DNA from: JAGVPT01 sp035505655
GTDB taxonomy: Bacteria; Bacteroidota; Ignavibacteria; UBA10030; UBA8401
Direction: 5' to 3'
Assembly (NCBI GenBank): GCA_035505655.1
Contig: DATJQP010000083.1
Span: 1 to 64,000 of the forward strand
Length of the DNA stretch: 64,000 nt
Position numbers and translations under genes: made by a program. Shown here one piece after another: positions 17,157 through 26,423 of the stretch; position 1 is the stretch's first letter; each line of letters opens with the position of its first letter. Under the pieces are notes generated by a model. That model ran no database searches. It was given only the letters and a program-made list of their open reading frames with translations, and was not told where the DNA came from.

Positions 17157-18532
17157 CGATCGACCTCGTTCGTGGTTTCTCCTTCGGCGCCGGTCTGGGC
17201 GCGGTCTTCTTGCTTCATTTCCGATTCTTCGCGATATGCCGGCGAGCGGGACGTCCTCCCAAACTTCCTACGGTAGAACGATTCATCTTCGTACGTAACC
17301 CTTTCAAGGCGTGACCGCTTCTCCGCAGAATAGGCGAGTCCAATGATGACAAACTGAAGATTGCCGTAGAAGGCCGCGTAGAGGACGATATTGTCGGTGA
17401 ACATGATGAGGATGAAGGGAAGGAACGACGACGCGGCGATGAAGAAAAAAACTCTGATCTCCCCCGAGCTTCGTCGGGCCTTCTTCAGGAGATGGCGCAC
17501 CTGAACGACAATCGTGAGGAAGAAGAGGGTCGTGCCGAACACTCCGTAATCGTACAGGTAGCGCAACCAATCGTTGTGCGGATGGGTCAGGCGTCCCTCG
17601 GTGAGTTTCAGGATGAGATCTTCGGAGGCGTTGGCGCCGTGACCCCAAAGAGGCTTCTCTGCTATCTCGACAAGAAGAACCTCCGCCATATACCGCCTGC
17701 CGCTCGTGGCAAGATCTTTTTCGTTTCCGATGTCTTCAAGAGATCCCTGACCCGACATAAACATTTTCTCCTGCACGCGGGGCGTGTAGAAGAGGGCGAG
17801 ACCGACAAGGGCGACAATAACGAGAAGGATCATGCGCGTTTGAAGCTTCATCGGTGAAAAGGTCGCCGGAAGAGAGAGACCGGAGACGAAAATTGCCATT
17901 CGGGTCAGGGCGAGAACAGGGAGCATGGTAATGGCACCCCACCACAACAGGTCCTGGACTCTTCCGAAGGAGTACCCTGACGCGAAGAAAGCGGCAAGGA
18001 GGGTCGCCGTTATCGCCTGGGGAGCAAGGCCCGTCGCGCCGGGGAGTTGCCCCGTGAGGAGCAAGCCCGTGAGGAACGACGCCAGAAAAAGCATCGCCGC
18101 CGAGAACACCTTCATCGCGAGGCCGAAATTCCGAAGCTGTTCTTCGTCGATCTTCCCCGTCGACGCGGCGATTCCAATAACAACGGGACAGAGAATCATC
18201 GTCGAGCGCTGGAGGTTTTGGTAATCGGACAAATATGCGCTGATGATGATGAAGAGCGCCCATGGAAGCCAAATGGAGATGGGGAAGGTGATCCGGTCGA
18301 AGTTGGCCGGGATGACCATGACGGAAAAGGCCAGGCAGAGAATCCAGGCATATCCCGCGACCGAGTACGCCAGGAATCCCCTCCCTCCGAACAAGCAGGC
18401 GAAAAAGGTCGTTGCAAAGACGATCCAGACGAGTATGGGAAGCTTCGACCGGCGTAGAGCCTCAGTCCAGCTGAGTTCAAGCTCCTCGTCCTGCTCCTCT
18501 TCCACAAGCTCTTCGTCGACTAGTTCTTCCAC
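17153..18532 (-). CDS. O-antigen ligase / polymerase family membrane protein
   Basis: The 459-residue protein has about ten hydrophobic segments (~30-400) and a large outside loop containing the Wzy_C-type signature THPHNDWLRYLYDYGVFG. Such proteins either ligate finished glycan to lipid A core (WaaL) or polymerise repeat units (Wzy); sequence alone does not decide. With an ABC exporter in the same locus, ligation is the more natural role, since Wzy normally works with Wzx, and no Wzx flippase is seen. The first 20 residues are strikingly acidic (12 Asp/Glu). Start is GTG at 18532, five bases after the upstream stop. Confidence 0.82.
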   Translation of the reverse strand: MEELVDEELVEEEQDEELELSWTEALRRSKLPILVWIVFATTFFACLFGGRGFLAYSVAGYAWILCLAFSVMVIPANFDRITFPISIWLPWALFIIISAYLSDYQNLQRSTMILCPVVIGIAASTGKIDEEQLRNFGLAMKVFSAAMLFLASFLTGLLLTGQLPGATGLAPQAITATLLAAFFASGYSFGRVQDLLWWGAITMLPVLALTRMAIFVSGLSLPATFSPMKLQTRMILLVIVALVGLALFYTPRVQEKMFMSGQGSLEDIGNEKDLATSGRRYMAEVLLVEIAEKPLWGHGANASEDLILKLTEGRLTHPHNDWLRYLYDYGVFGTTLFFLTIVVQVRHLLKKARRSSGEIRVFFFIAASSFLPFILIMFTDNIVLYAAFYGNLQFVIIGLAYSAEKRSRLERVTYEDESFYRRKFGRTSRSPAYREESEMKQEDRAQTGAEGETTNEVDR

Positions 18533-18536
18533 GGTC

Positions 18537-19523
18537 CTATCTCGTGATGGTGCGTCTGAAGGTTCGTACTAATGTAAAAAAATGAAGAATAAAGTTCCTC
18601 AAGAATCGGGGGAGGATTGCCAACGTTCCATAGAGATAGACCCTGGGGTCGCCGGGGACAGAAAAGGCCATTTTCTTCACCTCCCGGAGCGCCGCTCTGT
18701 TTTCTCCCAACTGAACATACATCGAAGCGCGCATCCTATGCCACATTCCCAGGTATCGGCGGAATGCCCTTTTTTCATCCGGACGAAGATGATCGAGAAG
18801 CGCCTGGAGTTCCTTCCCCACAACATCGTTCTCCTCCGGTCTCCGTGTCGGGTAGCCGACGAGCGGAGCCCGAAGCCGGAAGACGGAACACTGTCGTCGC
18901 GAGTACGCGATGCGACAGCGTACCGCGAGACGTGCCCATGTGAGCAGATCCTCCCCGATCGCAATCCCATCCGGAAATCCTCCCACCGAGGCAAGTGCCT
19001 CTTTCTCGAGGGCAACCGCCGAGGTCCAGATCGGAGGGTCTGAGGATGCGGCTACCGCAAAATAGTTCTCCAGAATCCCTTCCCACGTCCCTGGAGGAAT
19101 ATTCCGCAGAATCGGTGTTCGCATTGTCCCGTCAGTCTCGCGATAGAGATAATGGGTGGCGAAGACGCTGCAGGATGGAAAGGAATCACAGAGCCGTGCG
19201 ATCGTCTCAAGGAAATCGGGCTTCCACTCGTCGTCAGCGTCGAGAAAAGCGACGACCGGGGCGGTTGCTTCTTTCACTCCCCGGTTTCGCGCAGCCGACA
19301 CTCCTCCGTGTTCCTCATCGAGAACCCTCACACGCGAATCGTCGATGGCCCTGGCACGATTTTCGCCCCCGTCGGTCGAACCATCGTTGACAATGAGAAG
19401 CTCGAACGCGCGATGTGTCTGCGATAAGACCGAAGCGATCGACCTCTCGACATCCGCGGCATTGTTGTAGAGAGGCATGACGACGCTGATGAAACGGGGG
19501 TTCAAGCAACTATTCCTTTCCAC
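18537..19523 (-). CDS. Glycosyltransferase family 2
   Basis: The 328-residue enzyme has a GT-A fold. The N-terminus ISVVMPLYNNAADVERSI is the nucleotide-binding strand, NDGSTDGG follows, and AFLDADDEW carries the DxD-type metal site. It is likely an inverting transferase in glycan assembly. The GTG at 19523 lacks a good ribosome-binding site; a TTG at 19505 preceded by AAGGA is an alternative that would remove six residues. Four bases separate it from the downstream ligase-like gene. Confidence 0.88.
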   Translation of the reverse strand: MERNSCLNPRFISVVMPLYNNAADVERSIASVLSQTHRAFELLIVNDGSTDGGENRARAIDDSRVRVLDEEHGGVSAARNRGVKEATAPVVAFLDADDEWKPDFLETIARLCDSFPSCSVFATHYLYRETDGTMRTPILRNIPPGTWEGILENYFAVAASSDPPIWTSAVALEKEALASVGGFPDGIAIGEDLLTWARLAVRCRIAYSRRQCSVFRLRAPLVGYPTRRPEENDVVGKELQALLDHLRPDEKRAFRRYLGMWHRMRASMYVQLGENRAALREVKKMAFSVPGDPRVYLYGTLAILPRFLRNFILHFFTLVRTFRRTITR

Positions 19524-19531
19524 TGAGAGGA

Positions 19532-20695
19532 TCAGAACTTGTCATACACCTTCGCGATTGCCTTTTCAAATCTCGACCGTGAGAAGAGCTCCCCGACCCG
19601 TCGCTGGCCGGTTTTCCCCATCGCTTCCCTCCTTTCCGGTGAAAGAAGGAGCGAAACGATCGCAGATGCCAGCCGTGTACGCTCTCCAAACGGTACCAAA
19701 TATCCGGTGGAACCATCCGCGACCACCTCCCGGAGGCCGCCGACATCGCTGGCAATAACGGGAAGCCCCGCAGCCATTCCCTCCGCGGCGCTAAGCCCAA
19801 ATCCCTCGAACTCAGAGGGAACAACGAGAATGTCCATCGCGCCGTAGAGTCGGTAGGTCTCTCCGCTATTTCGTTCACCCATCCAGATCACCCGATCTGC
19901 TATTCCCAGTTTTGAAGCAAGTGACCGGAGCACTTCCTTATCCGGACCGTCTCCAACAACAAGAAGCTCGCAATCCGGAACGTCTCCCAAGACCGCCGGC
20001 ATTGCTTCGAGGAGAAAACGATGCCCCTTCTCTGACCGAAGGCGGGCAACGACCCCGATGACATTGCTACCGCTGACGCCGGCCGCGGTCCTGCTTTCGC
20101 GTCTTCCGTATTTCAGAGCAGATTCCGCAACCGCAGAATAATCCACGCAATTATAGACGGTGCAGTGCGATAATCGTCTGTTCGCAGCGGCGGGGTCGTC
20201 GATCGCGATGGATGACCCGAACCACGAATTCTCCGTGGCGAGAGAATTGCAGATAAATAGCGAGCAGAGACGCGCTCCAAACCGCACGAGCCACCGCTCA
20301 CGTGCCCCGAATCCGTGGCAGGGATAGTGAATCGTGGCGAAGATCCTTCTAACACCGGCGGCTTTTGCGGCAAGAATAGGAACAAGTCCGGGGGCAACGT
20401 ACTGAACGTGAACCGCCTCGGGGCGCACTCTTTGACACGTGCGAACAAGAGCAAAGAAAAGACGTATCAGTTCCGAGAGAGAGCCCGGTCCGGACGAACG
20501 TCGAAGGCCGAGATTCAGGACTTCCGCCCCCGCGGCCTGAAACTCCTCGACGATGCGCGGTTCGTGCTCATAGTAGCAGCAGACAACGACACGCCAGCTC
20601 TTTCCCTGAAGAGCTCTGACGAGTGCGAGGGTCTGTATTTCAGTCCCTCCCCGCCGAAGCATCGGCAATCCAATAAGAACGGTGCGACCGCTCAC
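19532..20695 (-). CDS. Glycosyltransferase family 4
   Basis: The 387-residue GT-B enzyme starts at GTG 20695 behind GGGAGGTGG. The N-terminal domain has PMLRRGGTEIQTLALVRAL, the acceptor-side glycine loop of GT4. The C-terminal domain has GVVARLRSEKGHRFLLEAM, VVGDGPDKE and the donor site EFEGFGLSAAEGMAAGLPVIAS with both conserved glutamates. It likely uses a nucleotide sugar to extend the lipid-linked glycan. The upstream gap of 60 bp to the DUF4254 gene shows no promoter I can recognise. Confidence 0.9.
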   Translation of the reverse strand: MSGRTVLIGLPMLRRGGTEIQTLALVRALQGKSWRVVVCCYYEHEPRIVEEFQAAGAEVLNLGLRRSSGPGSLSELIRLFFALVRTCQRVRPEAVHVQYVAPGLVPILAAKAAGVRRIFATIHYPCHGFGARERWLVRFGARLCSLFICNSLATENSWFGSSIAIDDPAAANRRLSHCTVYNCVDYSAVAESALKYGRRESRTAAGVSGSNVIGVVARLRSEKGHRFLLEAMPAVLGDVPDCELLVVGDGPDKEVLRSLASKLGIADRVIWMGERNSGETYRLYGAMDILVVPSEFEGFGLSAAEGMAAGLPVIASDVGGLREVVADGSTGYLVPFGERTRLASAIVSLLLSPERREAMGKTGQRRVGELFSRSRFEKAIAKVYDKF

Positions 20696-20755
20696 TGAGC
20701 TTTTCCACCTCCCAAGCGGAACAATGCTCCCGCAGTACGGAGGTTGCTGGCCACT

Positions 20756-21400
20756 TCATCCATTGTTTTTAGGGCGAGAATTTCCCCTGGCCTTTTTGTC
20801 GTACAGTTGCGGGTTCAGCGCAGGGTCGTTGTACATTTTGAACTGGCGATAGACGATCATTCTGATGACTCCGCGATTGAGGTCGGACAGAACCTGCTTC
20901 AACGCCTCCCGGAGATTCTTCTGTTGTCTCTTGAGGACACGGAGCCTGGCCCTGCACTCAGCGCGATGTGCATCATCCACGTCGGTGCGTTTCGTCTGTT
21001 CCGACATATAGTAAATCTTCAGGGAGAGGATTGAAAGCCGGTCAAGAGCGCTCCCGGGAGTCTCCGTGCGAAGGGGAAGATTCTTTTCGGCCATTGCACC
21101 GTAGTGGTGTTCGAGAAGCCACTCATCGATTCGCTCAATCGTGTCGTTCCGGCGCTGGTTCAGCGAATCGATGGCGTGCTTGGTCTCCGCGATCTCGGCG
21201 GCGGCAACATCCCGCCGGCGCGCAAAATCTTCATGGAGCCAGAGTTCGTGGTTTCGGCTGAGGAGTTCGAAGACAATTCCATCGAGCACTTCCGATCCCG
21301 ACGGAGGTTTCACCTTTCTCTTCTCCGCAAGAGCGGAAGCCCATGTATCGAGTGAGATGAACATTCTTCCAAGCCGGTCGGTACGAAACTTCTTGAGCAT
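20756..21400 (-). CDS. DUF4254 family protein
   Basis: The 214-residue protein is highly charged and mostly helical. The central motif NHELWLHEDFARRRDV followed by NQRRNDTIERIDEWL matches what I know of DUF4254, a family of unknown function found with glycosyltransferases in Bacteroidota. No signal peptide or membrane segment is visible, so it is probably cytoplasmic. Its position between a GT2 and a GT4 gene fits a helper role in glycan assembly, but this is association only. The start is uncertain: ATG 21364 is an in-frame alternative and neither has a clear ribosome-binding site. Confidence 0.75.
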   Translation of the reverse strand: MLKKFRTDRLGRMFISLDTWASALAEKRKVKPPSGSEVLDGIVFELLSRNHELWLHEDFARRRDVAAAEIAETKHAIDSLNQRRNDTIERIDEWLLEHHYGAMAEKNLPLRTETPGSALDRLSILSLKIYYMSEQTKRTDVDDAHRAECRARLRVLKRQQKNLREALKQVLSDLNRGVIRMIVYRQFKMYNDPALNPQLYDKKARGNSRPKNNG

Positions 21401-21430
21401 AGATGATTCTTTCTGAAAAATAGTTGGGGC

Positions 21431-22474
21431 TCAACCTCTGCCGAGAAGTCGCCTTACCCCCTTCTTCGCTGCCAGCAGCGTACTCAGAAGAACTGAGAGG
21501 GCCTTTGTCGTTGCCTCGCCGGGATCCTGCTTCCGGCCAAATCTCCAGAGGACGGAGGCAAGAGCTGAACGATTTCGTGCGGGGCGAAGACCGGGGGTCG
21601 ATTCCAGTTCCAATCGGAGATCTCTCGCAGCGGCAATATCCTCCCGCCGGTTGCCTATCAACGACTCGAGAAGATAGGCATCCGTAAACCGGACAGCCTG
21701 ACCTTCGAGACGGCCGATATCTTCGGCATCGAGGAGTGCAGGTCCGGAGTGGTAGGACCGCACCTGGAAGAGATAATCCATCGCCAACCGGTGGGAGACC
21801 GATTGGAGCTTCCCCGTCTCCGAATGTTCATGATTTCTGAATGAAGCGAGAGGTTCCGAGATGCCGACAACATCAGTGAAAGCTCCAACCCGGAGGAAGA
21901 AATCGTCATCGGCAATCAACCCCGCTTCTTTCCGGTAGCGGCACTTCTCAACGACAAGTCTTCGCTCGGTCACAACCCCGGGGCATCGATGAAGGTGGCG
22001 ATTGGCAACGACCCCCATCAGGTATCGATGCGCATATTCTTTTCCGCTGATCCGTTCCGGCGCCGTCATATGGGGAAGGGGTGAGACGCCCGTCCTCTCG
22101 CCGTTTTCATCAATGTAGTAATATCCGGTGTAGAAGTGCCGGCAACCGGGGAACGCGGCCGCGGCCTCTTCAATCCGCAGAAGGAAATCCCGGTGAAGCA
22201 GATCGTCCTGATGAAGGATAGCAACAAACTCGCTTTGGGCAAATTCCGCCGCCCGGTTCCATGCATCCGCGAAGCCGGTCGGATTCTCGCGGCGAACATA
22301 ACGCACCCTCCCACCCCACCTGGCCGATCGTATAATCTCGCCGGACTGGTCCACGGACCCGTCATCGATCGCGAGGACTTCGTCGGCCGGGCGGGACTGA
22401 TCGAGTGCGGACTCGATCGCCGCCTCAAGGAATCGCTCTCCGTTGAATACCGGAATGGCAATTGAGATTGTCAC
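21431..22474 (-). CDS. Glycosyltransferase family 2
   Basis: The 347-residue GT-A enzyme begins ISIAIPVFNGERFLEAAIESAL and has AIDDGSVDQSGEI and AILHQDDLLH, where Gln-Asp-Asp occupies the metal site. A tail of about 100 residues after the catalytic domain is basic and probably packs at the membrane. The start is GTG, with GAAGG upstream, seven bases after the preceding gene's stop. It is one of four GT2 enzymes in the locus. Its specificity cannot be read from sequence. Confidence 0.88.
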   Translation of the reverse strand: MTISIAIPVFNGERFLEAAIESALDQSRPADEVLAIDDGSVDQSGEIIRSARWGGRVRYVRRENPTGFADAWNRAAEFAQSEFVAILHQDDLLHRDFLLRIEEAAAAFPGCRHFYTGYYYIDENGERTGVSPLPHMTAPERISGKEYAHRYLMGVVANRHLHRCPGVVTERRLVVEKCRYRKEAGLIADDDFFLRVGAFTDVVGISEPLASFRNHEHSETGKLQSVSHRLAMDYLFQVRSYHSGPALLDAEDIGRLEGQAVRFTDAYLLESLIGNRREDIAAARDLRLELESTPGLRPARNRSALASVLWRFGRKQDPGEATTKALSVLLSTLLAAKKGVRRLLGRG

Positions 22475-22481
22475 GCCTTCG

Positions 22482-23693
22482 TCAGAAGAAATAATAAAAG
22501 CGTTTCGTCCTCCACTTCATCTTTCCGAACGCCTCCTCCTTCCCCGCTTCGACCTCGGCAAGAATATTCGTCCACCGTTCCCTCCAGACAGGGAGCGAAA
22601 AACTCTGCTGGGAGATCTTCCAGGCGTTTCGCTGCATCTCCAGCCGCCGGGAGGGATTCGCGATCAGGAATCTTATTCCCTCGAGCAACGACGACACGTC
22701 AGGAGAGGTGAGAATGCCGTTGTGCATCGGAATGATTTCCGTGATGAGTCCGGACATATTCGACGCAACAATCGCGCACCCCGCCGCCATCGCCTCGAGG
22801 ACGGAGAATGAGGTGGCTTCTCCGCACACCGATGGGACGAGCGCAATGTCGAATTTCTTGTGAAACGTCGTCGCGTTGCCCGGATCGTACGAGGTCACCG
22901 TCACTCGCCGGTCGCCGGCAAAGGTGGTCCGGAAAAGCTCTTTATCCGGTCCTTCGCCTGCCACGGTGATCTCGATGTTCTCAAATTCCCGGAGGAGCAC
23001 TTTGAAGACCTCGAGGGCCAGCCGGGTTCCTTTCTCCATCACGAGGCGGCGCGCGAAGATAATTCTCACGGGGTTCTTCTTTCCCGACCGGCTGTCACGG
23101 GAGGCATTCCAGGCGGTTTTCACGGCGGGGTTCGGGTTATACCAGATGCGTCCCTCATGATCAAGGCCGCGAAAAGATCTGTACCAATTGAGAAACGAGA
23201 GATCGGCCACCACCCGATTGTAGCAGTTTTCGAAGTTCCCGATTCCCTGGAGCTGCTTTCTCAGCCTTAACACTGATTCCCCCGGTCGCTTTCTGAAGAG
23301 CGGCTTCCCGGTGAGGATCTCGATGGGGGCATCCCACGACAATCCCTGCATGATCGAGATGGCGAGCGGGTTGTTATTCCGGACCGAAAAGAAATCAGCG
23401 CCAAAGATTTCAAACCTCTCTGCATCTGCTGCGCGCTGGCGGGCAATGGTCCGGAAGTGCTTTACGACTTCCTTTGTCGGACGACCCGGACCGGGATACT
23501 CGGGGATGCCGACGACTTTGGTTTTCCCGAAGCTCAGCTCGGCCGATTTGGGAAAGCACTGATAGATGGTCGTTTCGTAGCCGAGTTTGTCGAGCAGCGG
23601 CGTGAGGAACGAAAGTTGGGTTCCAACGCCTCCGCCGCCGACGCCCGATCCGTCCTCTTTCAGGAACTGGAGAAAGTAGATGTCGACCTTCAT
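22482..23693 (-). CDS. Glycosyltransferase family 4
   Basis: The 403-residue GT-B enzyme has an N-terminal GVGGGGVGTQLSFLTPLLDKL loop and a C-terminal domain with IIFARRLVMEKGTRLALEVF, VAGEGPDKELF and the donor site GEATSFSVLEAMAAGCAIVAS. I chose ATG 23693 because it overlaps the upstream stop as ATGA and has AAAGG upstream; the longer frame from 23738 adds 15 basic residues that lie within the preceding gene. The unusually glycine-rich N-terminal loop is the only oddity. Confidence 0.89.
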   Translation of the reverse strand: MKVDIYFLQFLKEDGSGVGGGGVGTQLSFLTPLLDKLGYETTIYQCFPKSAELSFGKTKVVGIPEYPGPGRPTKEVVKHFRTIARQRAADAERFEIFGADFFSVRNNNPLAISIMQGLSWDAPIEILTGKPLFRKRPGESVLRLRKQLQGIGNFENCYNRVVADLSFLNWYRSFRGLDHEGRIWYNPNPAVKTAWNASRDSRSGKKNPVRIIFARRLVMEKGTRLALEVFKVLLREFENIEITVAGEGPDKELFRTTFAGDRRVTVTSYDPGNATTFHKKFDIALVPSVCGEATSFSVLEAMAAGCAIVASNMSGLITEIIPMHNGILTSPDVSSLLEGIRFLIANPSRRLEMQRNAWKISQQSFSLPVWRERWTNILAEVEAGKEEAFGKMKWRTKRFYYFF

Positions 23694-24832
23694 CGTAACC
23701 TTTTTCGTAGATATTGAACTGCGGCCTCTGCGTACCATGCCGGGCGAGAACGGCGAGGCAGTTTTCCTTCCACAGGCTCGGCAAAGAGCGATTCGTATCT
23801 GTCGAGCATGGTATTGAGCGAGAATCGATCGGCCGCGAAGGACGAGGCTCTCGCGGACAATTCACCGAGCGTCTTGCGATCGTGCGACAGATGCTTGATA
23901 GCGTCGGAGAATCCATCGACATCCCCGGGGGAAACCAGGATGCCGCTCTTCCCATCCTCGACCAACTGGTCGGTGATTCCCTCCAATCGGGAGACAACCG
24001 GGACAACGCCGCACATCATCGCCTCCACGATCGCGATCCCAAATCCCTCAAGCCTGGTTGGAAGAAGAAGGATGTCGGACGATCTCATTAGTGCAGCCGT
24101 CTCATCCCTTGATTTGGGGCCGTGAAATGACACCCTCTCTTGCAGACCACGTTTCCTGAATTCTTCCTTGAGCGCCGACTCGAGTGGTCCTTTGCCGACG
24201 ATGTTCAGCGTCGCCCCCGGCACTTCCCCTGCGACTTTCTGAAAGATTCCGGGGAGCACATCCGCACCTTTCGATTCGCCGAGGAATCCCACGAAAAGAA
24301 TTTGCATCGTTTGCTCTTTCGGGGAGGTCGTCCGATAGAACTTTCCGCCGTCCACGCCGTGAGGAATCACGCGCACTTTCTCCCGAAGGTTCTTCTTGAG
24401 AAAGGGCTGAAAACGGTTCCTCACACCCGGAGTTGGGGCGACCCATCTGAAGAGGTAACGGGGAAACAGGGAGCCAATGGCGTAGAAGCGCGGGTCATCG
24501 CTGTGCAACACCGCCACCGCCTTCGTCGTGTGATTCACGAGCGGCAAAGCATAGTGCATGAGGGCGCAATTATTGAGAAGAATGACATCAGGATCGATGC
24601 CGTCGGCAATCTCCGCGGCCATGAACACTTTCTTCGGTGATAGAGGAACTCCCGAAAGATCATGACATCGTACGTTTTTGCTCACTTCGGAGAAGTGGTC
24701 TCCTTGGGTGTTGGCAACAAGAAGATGAACCTCCCAGCCGCGATCGCCGAGCCCATCGATGAGCGACCGCAAGTAGGATCCGAGCCCTCCGGTTGTGATC
24801 TCAGTAGTCGCGATGATTATCTTCGGGGCCAT
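23690..24832 (-). CDS. Glycosyltransferase family 4
   Basis: The 380-residue GT-B enzyme starts IIIATTEITTGGLGSYLRSLIDGL. The donor half has LFVGFLGESKGADVLPGIF, IVGKGPLESALKEEF and RLEGFGIAIVEAMMCGVVPVVS with the two conserved glutamates. ATG 24832 has GAAGGA upstream; ATG 24847 is possible but has none and would overlap the upstream gene. It overlaps the next GT4 gene by four bases. The two neighbouring GT4 enzymes probably add successive sugars. Confidence 0.89.
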   Translation of the reverse strand: MAPKIIIATTEITTGGLGSYLRSLIDGLGDRGWEVHLLVANTQGDHFSEVSKNVRCHDLSGVPLSPKKVFMAAEIADGIDPDVILLNNCALMHYALPLVNHTTKAVAVLHSDDPRFYAIGSLFPRYLFRWVAPTPGVRNRFQPFLKKNLREKVRVIPHGVDGGKFYRTTSPKEQTMQILFVGFLGESKGADVLPGIFQKVAGEVPGATLNIVGKGPLESALKEEFRKRGLQERVSFHGPKSRDETAALMRSSDILLLPTRLEGFGIAIVEAMMCGVVPVVSRLEGITDQLVEDGKSGILVSPGDVDGFSDAIKHLSHDRKTLGELSARASSFAADRFSLNTMLDRYESLFAEPVEGKLPRRSRPAWYAEAAVQYLRKRLR

Positions 24833-24839
24833 CGGTCCT

Positions 24840-26330
24840 TCAGGCATGGATGATCATCCGGAAGAGGCGGGCAGCTACATGGCGCATCTTCCGGGTAATC
24901 CGGTAGAAGAAGATAGCGAAATACTGTCTCTTTCGCCTGCTGTGGAAGAGGGCCCTCAGGTAAGTTGGATGGAGGCTGAAAATCTGCCACCCCCTGCTCG
25001 TCATGAACCTTCCATTAAGGCGCGCTGAGAGTTGTTCAATATTCAGGGTATGCGCCGCGAGACGGAATCTCGGATCAACGATAGAAGTATACGTCTTGTC
25101 GTCCCGATAGAGGTCGTATTCGTCCACATCAAGCGGGGGCTTGACGTATCGGTCGTAGACTTCGGTTCCGGGGTACGGCGTCGTGACGCAAATTCCGTAC
25201 GATGTCGCGTCAATGTGCTCCATAAGGCTCACCGTTTGCGCAACATCCTCCTCGGTTTCCTCGGGCGTATTGATAAGGATGTTCGCGTACGTGCGGATAT
25301 GTTCTGACCGACAACGCTCGAAGACCGCCTCCGTCTCTTTCACTTTGATCCCTTTCTTCATCCGATTGAGCGAATCCTGGGACCCCGACTCCACCCCGAA
25401 ATCGATCTGGACGCATCCGCTTGCCTTCAGGGCCCGGAACACAGGATCGGAGAATTGGTTCACCCGCCCTTCCATTCCCCAGACGAATCGGTGCTTCAGC
25501 GATGCAAGAAGATCACAGAACTCGATGACGCGTTCATCCTTGATCGTGAAGGTGTCGTCGTGGATATAGAACCCGTCGATATGATAGGTCTCCCGGAGAA
25601 ACCGCAGTTCTTCAATGACCGATTCGAGGGGCCGGTAGCGCACTTTTCTCCTTCTGTTTGCGCAGAAGGTGCATCCAAAGGGGCATCCTCGCGACGTGAA
25701 GATGTGAACCCCCGAGAGATAGATTGAGCGGAGAAGAAATTGCTGGGGCTGAAGATAGAAATCCATGTCCAGCTTTTCGTACGGATGGACGGGCTGAGCG
25801 TCAAGGTGGGAATCCTCCGACTGTGGAGGCGTTCGGACAATCCGGCCGTTCCGTTTGAATACAAGGCCGGGCACCGTCTCCCATGCGGTGGACCCTTTCT
25901 TTTCGAGGTCGATGAGTCCGCAGAGGGGCATCTCGCCATCCCCCACGACAGCGATGTCGACGGGAGGTTCATCCAGAAGAAAAAAATCTTCGGGCTTCAC
26001 GGTTGCATGAATCCCTCCCACGACGATTGTTGCGCGGCTTCGTCGTTTGATTTCTGCCGCCAAGCCCATCACATCGCGATAGTCTTCGGTAAATGCACTC
26101 AACCCGACGATTGGCGAATCGGAGCGCAGTACCTGATCTATCGTACAGTCAAGCACCCGCCGCCGTTCGCGATCACCGGCCGGGGCATTGACACCGCTCT
26201 TCACGTCGACGACGTCGACGGTATACCCCATCTGTTCGACATAGCCCGCCAGCCAGAGTATCCAGTGCGGCACGATTGTGCTCTTGGCCCGGCCCAGCTT
26301 CGGCATCGAAACAAGACAGAGATCAGCCAT
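24840..26330 (-). CDS. B12-binding domain radical SAM enzyme
   Basis: The 496-residue protein has an N-terminal cobalamin-binding-like Rossmann domain (~1-150, with LWLAGYVEQMGYTVDVVDV and IVVGGIHATV) and a radical SAM barrel (~185-400). The iron-sulfur motif CPFGCTFC sits after FTSRG, and a GVESGS strand follows. Such enzymes use SAM and often cobalamin for methylation or other difficult C-H chemistry. Within this locus it may modify a sugar or the lipid carrier. ATG 26330 is preferred over a TTG at 26366 that would add 12 polar residues. Cobalamin binding cannot be proved by reading; the DxHxxG loop is absent, which is common in this class. Confidence 0.85.
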   Translation of the reverse strand: MADLCLVSMPKLGRAKSTIVPHWILWLAGYVEQMGYTVDVVDVKSGVNAPAGDRERRRVLDCTIDQVLRSDSPIVGLSAFTEDYRDVMGLAAEIKRRSRATIVVGGIHATVKPEDFFLLDEPPVDIAVVGDGEMPLCGLIDLEKKGSTAWETVPGLVFKRNGRIVRTPPQSEDSHLDAQPVHPYEKLDMDFYLQPQQFLLRSIYLSGVHIFTSRGCPFGCTFCANRRRKVRYRPLESVIEELRFLRETYHIDGFYIHDDTFTIKDERVIEFCDLLASLKHRFVWGMEGRVNQFSDPVFRALKASGCVQIDFGVESGSQDSLNRMKKGIKVKETEAVFERCRSEHIRTYANILINTPEETEEDVAQTVSLMEHIDATSYGICVTTPYPGTEVYDRYVKPPLDVDEYDLYRDDKTYTSIVDPRFRLAAHTLNIEQLSARLNGRFMTSRGWQIFSLHPTYLRALFHSRRKRQYFAIFFYRITRKMRHVAARLFRMIIHA

Positions 26331-26423
26331 CGTACGATCTTCTCGCCTCTCTTGTTGCGAACTCAAGGTATCCTGGAAGACCCCGTTCTGCTAAGAAACA
26401 TTCCTGACCTCCCCGGTCATCCA

